DNA from: Myxococcota bacterium
GTDB taxonomy: Bacteria; Myxococcota_A; UBA9160; UBA4427
Assembly (NCBI GenBank): GCA_028823175.1
Contig: JAPKBZ010000027.1
Location: 1-51,165, forward strand
Reading direction: 5' to 3'
Length of the DNA stretch: 51,165 nucleotides
Under the pieces are notes generated by a model. The model was not told the origin of the DNA. It ran no database searches and saw only the letters and a program-made list of their open reading frames with translations. This document shows positions 50,714-51,165 of this stretch, piece after piece (the stretch's first letter is position 1; each line of letters begins with the position of its first letter). The position numbers and the translations under genes were made by a program.

Positions 50714-51101
50714 CGAGATCGGCTCCTTGTGTTGAACTTAAATGCGGCGCGTGACGAGGTGCTTTTCAGGAGCATGAGACTAGCAAGCTCTTGGGCATTC
50801 GATGACCGCGAGAATCCGAGCGGTGGGAAATTCTGGTGCGGCTGTAACTTGCACCCGCCCGGATACCGGGTTCGGTCTCTACGCCGGTGACCTTAAGCTC
50901 CCCTGGGTTTGAATTTGGGTGCTAGGCGAAGCCGATCTTGTTGGTCAGCGGCGCCCTCTCGCTTCCCTCGGTATTTCAAAAACGGACTTTTTTTTCGAGC
51001 GACCCGTGCCGATCGGTAGTATAAGCGGCAGACTTGGTTGTCCGGTCTTAGCTACTCGGGCCTGGTCAGAGATGACTCTTTTTGATTCTCGAGGAAAATC
51101 G
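50714..51101. promoter_or_regulatory. Divergent region at the right edge
   Basis: This 388-base gap between the GT4 gene and a partial + strand gene has an AT-richer core near 50985-51030: a T-run (51000 region) and TAGTATAAG (about 51017-51025), which resembles a -10 element for the right-hand gene. No coding frame was recognised. Confidence 0.4.
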
Positions 51102-51165
51102 GTGGTAAAGCAGAGCGAATCAAGTCAAGAACTGGTCAAGATCGAGACTCCGCACGGTGTCTTCT
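51102..51165 (+). CDS. Start of an unidentified gene, cut by the window edge
   Basis: GTG at 51102 follows GAGGA (51091-51095) with six bases of spacing and opens a frame that continues without stop to the edge (VVKQSESSQELVKIETPHGVF). An upstream in-frame ATG at 51072 is possible. Only about 21-31 residues are visible, too few to name the product. Neighbouring genes suggest a polysaccharide-locus protein, which is inference. Confidence 0.4.
   Translation, partial: MVKQSESSQELVKIETPHGVF

Noticed and set aside
50840..50865. Possible sigma-54 promoter (GG...GC elements)
   Set aside because: The GG-to-GC spacing is not the required ten bases in any register.

Overview
The window is GC-rich bacterial DNA (roughly 60% GC by eye) with Shine-Dalgarno-led genes, frequent GTG/TTG starts and long antisense open frames. 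The gene mix suggests an uncultured, metabolically versatile lineage once placed in the Deltaproteobacteria (Myxococcota or Binatota type): steroid- or xenobiotic-style P450, Baeyer-Villiger monooxygenase, acyl-CoA ligases, many cupins and amidohydrolases, TPR lipoprotein-like proteins, a CTERM-type surface protein and thrombospondin-3 repeats. That assignment is inference. No rRNA, convincing tRNA, CRISPR array, phage or insertion sequence was seen.

Left third (1-12.6 kb): a tight + strand operon (cupin, amidohydrolase-2, unknown protein, cupin; 37-2770) is followed by a TesB-type thioesterase and a cytochrome P450 on the - strand, a sarcosine/dimethylglycine-type methyltransferase, two small - strand proteins, an AraC-type regulator, a FadD-type acyl-CoA ligase, a TPR secreted protein and a NIPSNAP-like protein. 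This looks like peripheral catabolism of a hydrophobic or aromatic substrate: oxidation (P450), CoA activation (ligase) and CoA release (thioesterase), with regulators nearby.

Middle (12.6-33.4 kb): a lamin-tail-like surface protein with a CTERM-like sorting tail, an orphan BtuF-like lipoprotein with an overlapping unknown gene, a decayed beta-keto acid cleavage enzyme (BKACE) gene, small secreted and DUF1232 proteins, a cupin, an FATP-type acyl-CoA synthetase, an alkylsulfatase-like metallo-beta-lactamase divergent from a MerR-type regulator, a lipoprotein amidohydrolase, a VOC protein, an unusual fusion of a malyl/beta-methylmalyl-CoA lyase with a double hot-dog mesaconyl-CoA hydratase-like module, a saccharopine-dehydrogenase-like reductase, a zinc-ribbon methyltransferase preceded by ten 7-bp tandem repeats, a Rid-family protein lacking the key Arg, a nitronate monooxygenase, an ABC exporter and a hot-dog protein.

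Right third (33.4-51.2 kb): a two-component pair whose response regulator looks like NtrC with a degenerate receiver Lys, a Walker A Arg instead of Lys and no GAFTGA loop; a membrane histidine kinase; an amidohydrolase with a Cys-rich N-terminal tail; a Baeyer-Villiger monooxygenase; a secreted D-aminoacylase-like amidohydrolase translationally coupled to a 1391-residue secreted GH20-like protein whose barrel is split by inserted modules; then an asparagine-synthetase-like protein without the glutaminase Cys, a decayed reading frame and a GT4 glycosyltransferase, which suggest that the right edge enters a surface-polysaccharide locus. The first codons of one more + strand gene lie at the right edge.

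The most notable items are the lyase-hydratase fusion (24549-26645), the split GH20-like protein with an Asp-to-Ser change at the catalytic pair (42945-47120), and the degenerate NtrC-like regulator with its kinase (33704-37445). Family calls rest on motifs recognised by eye; no database search was run.
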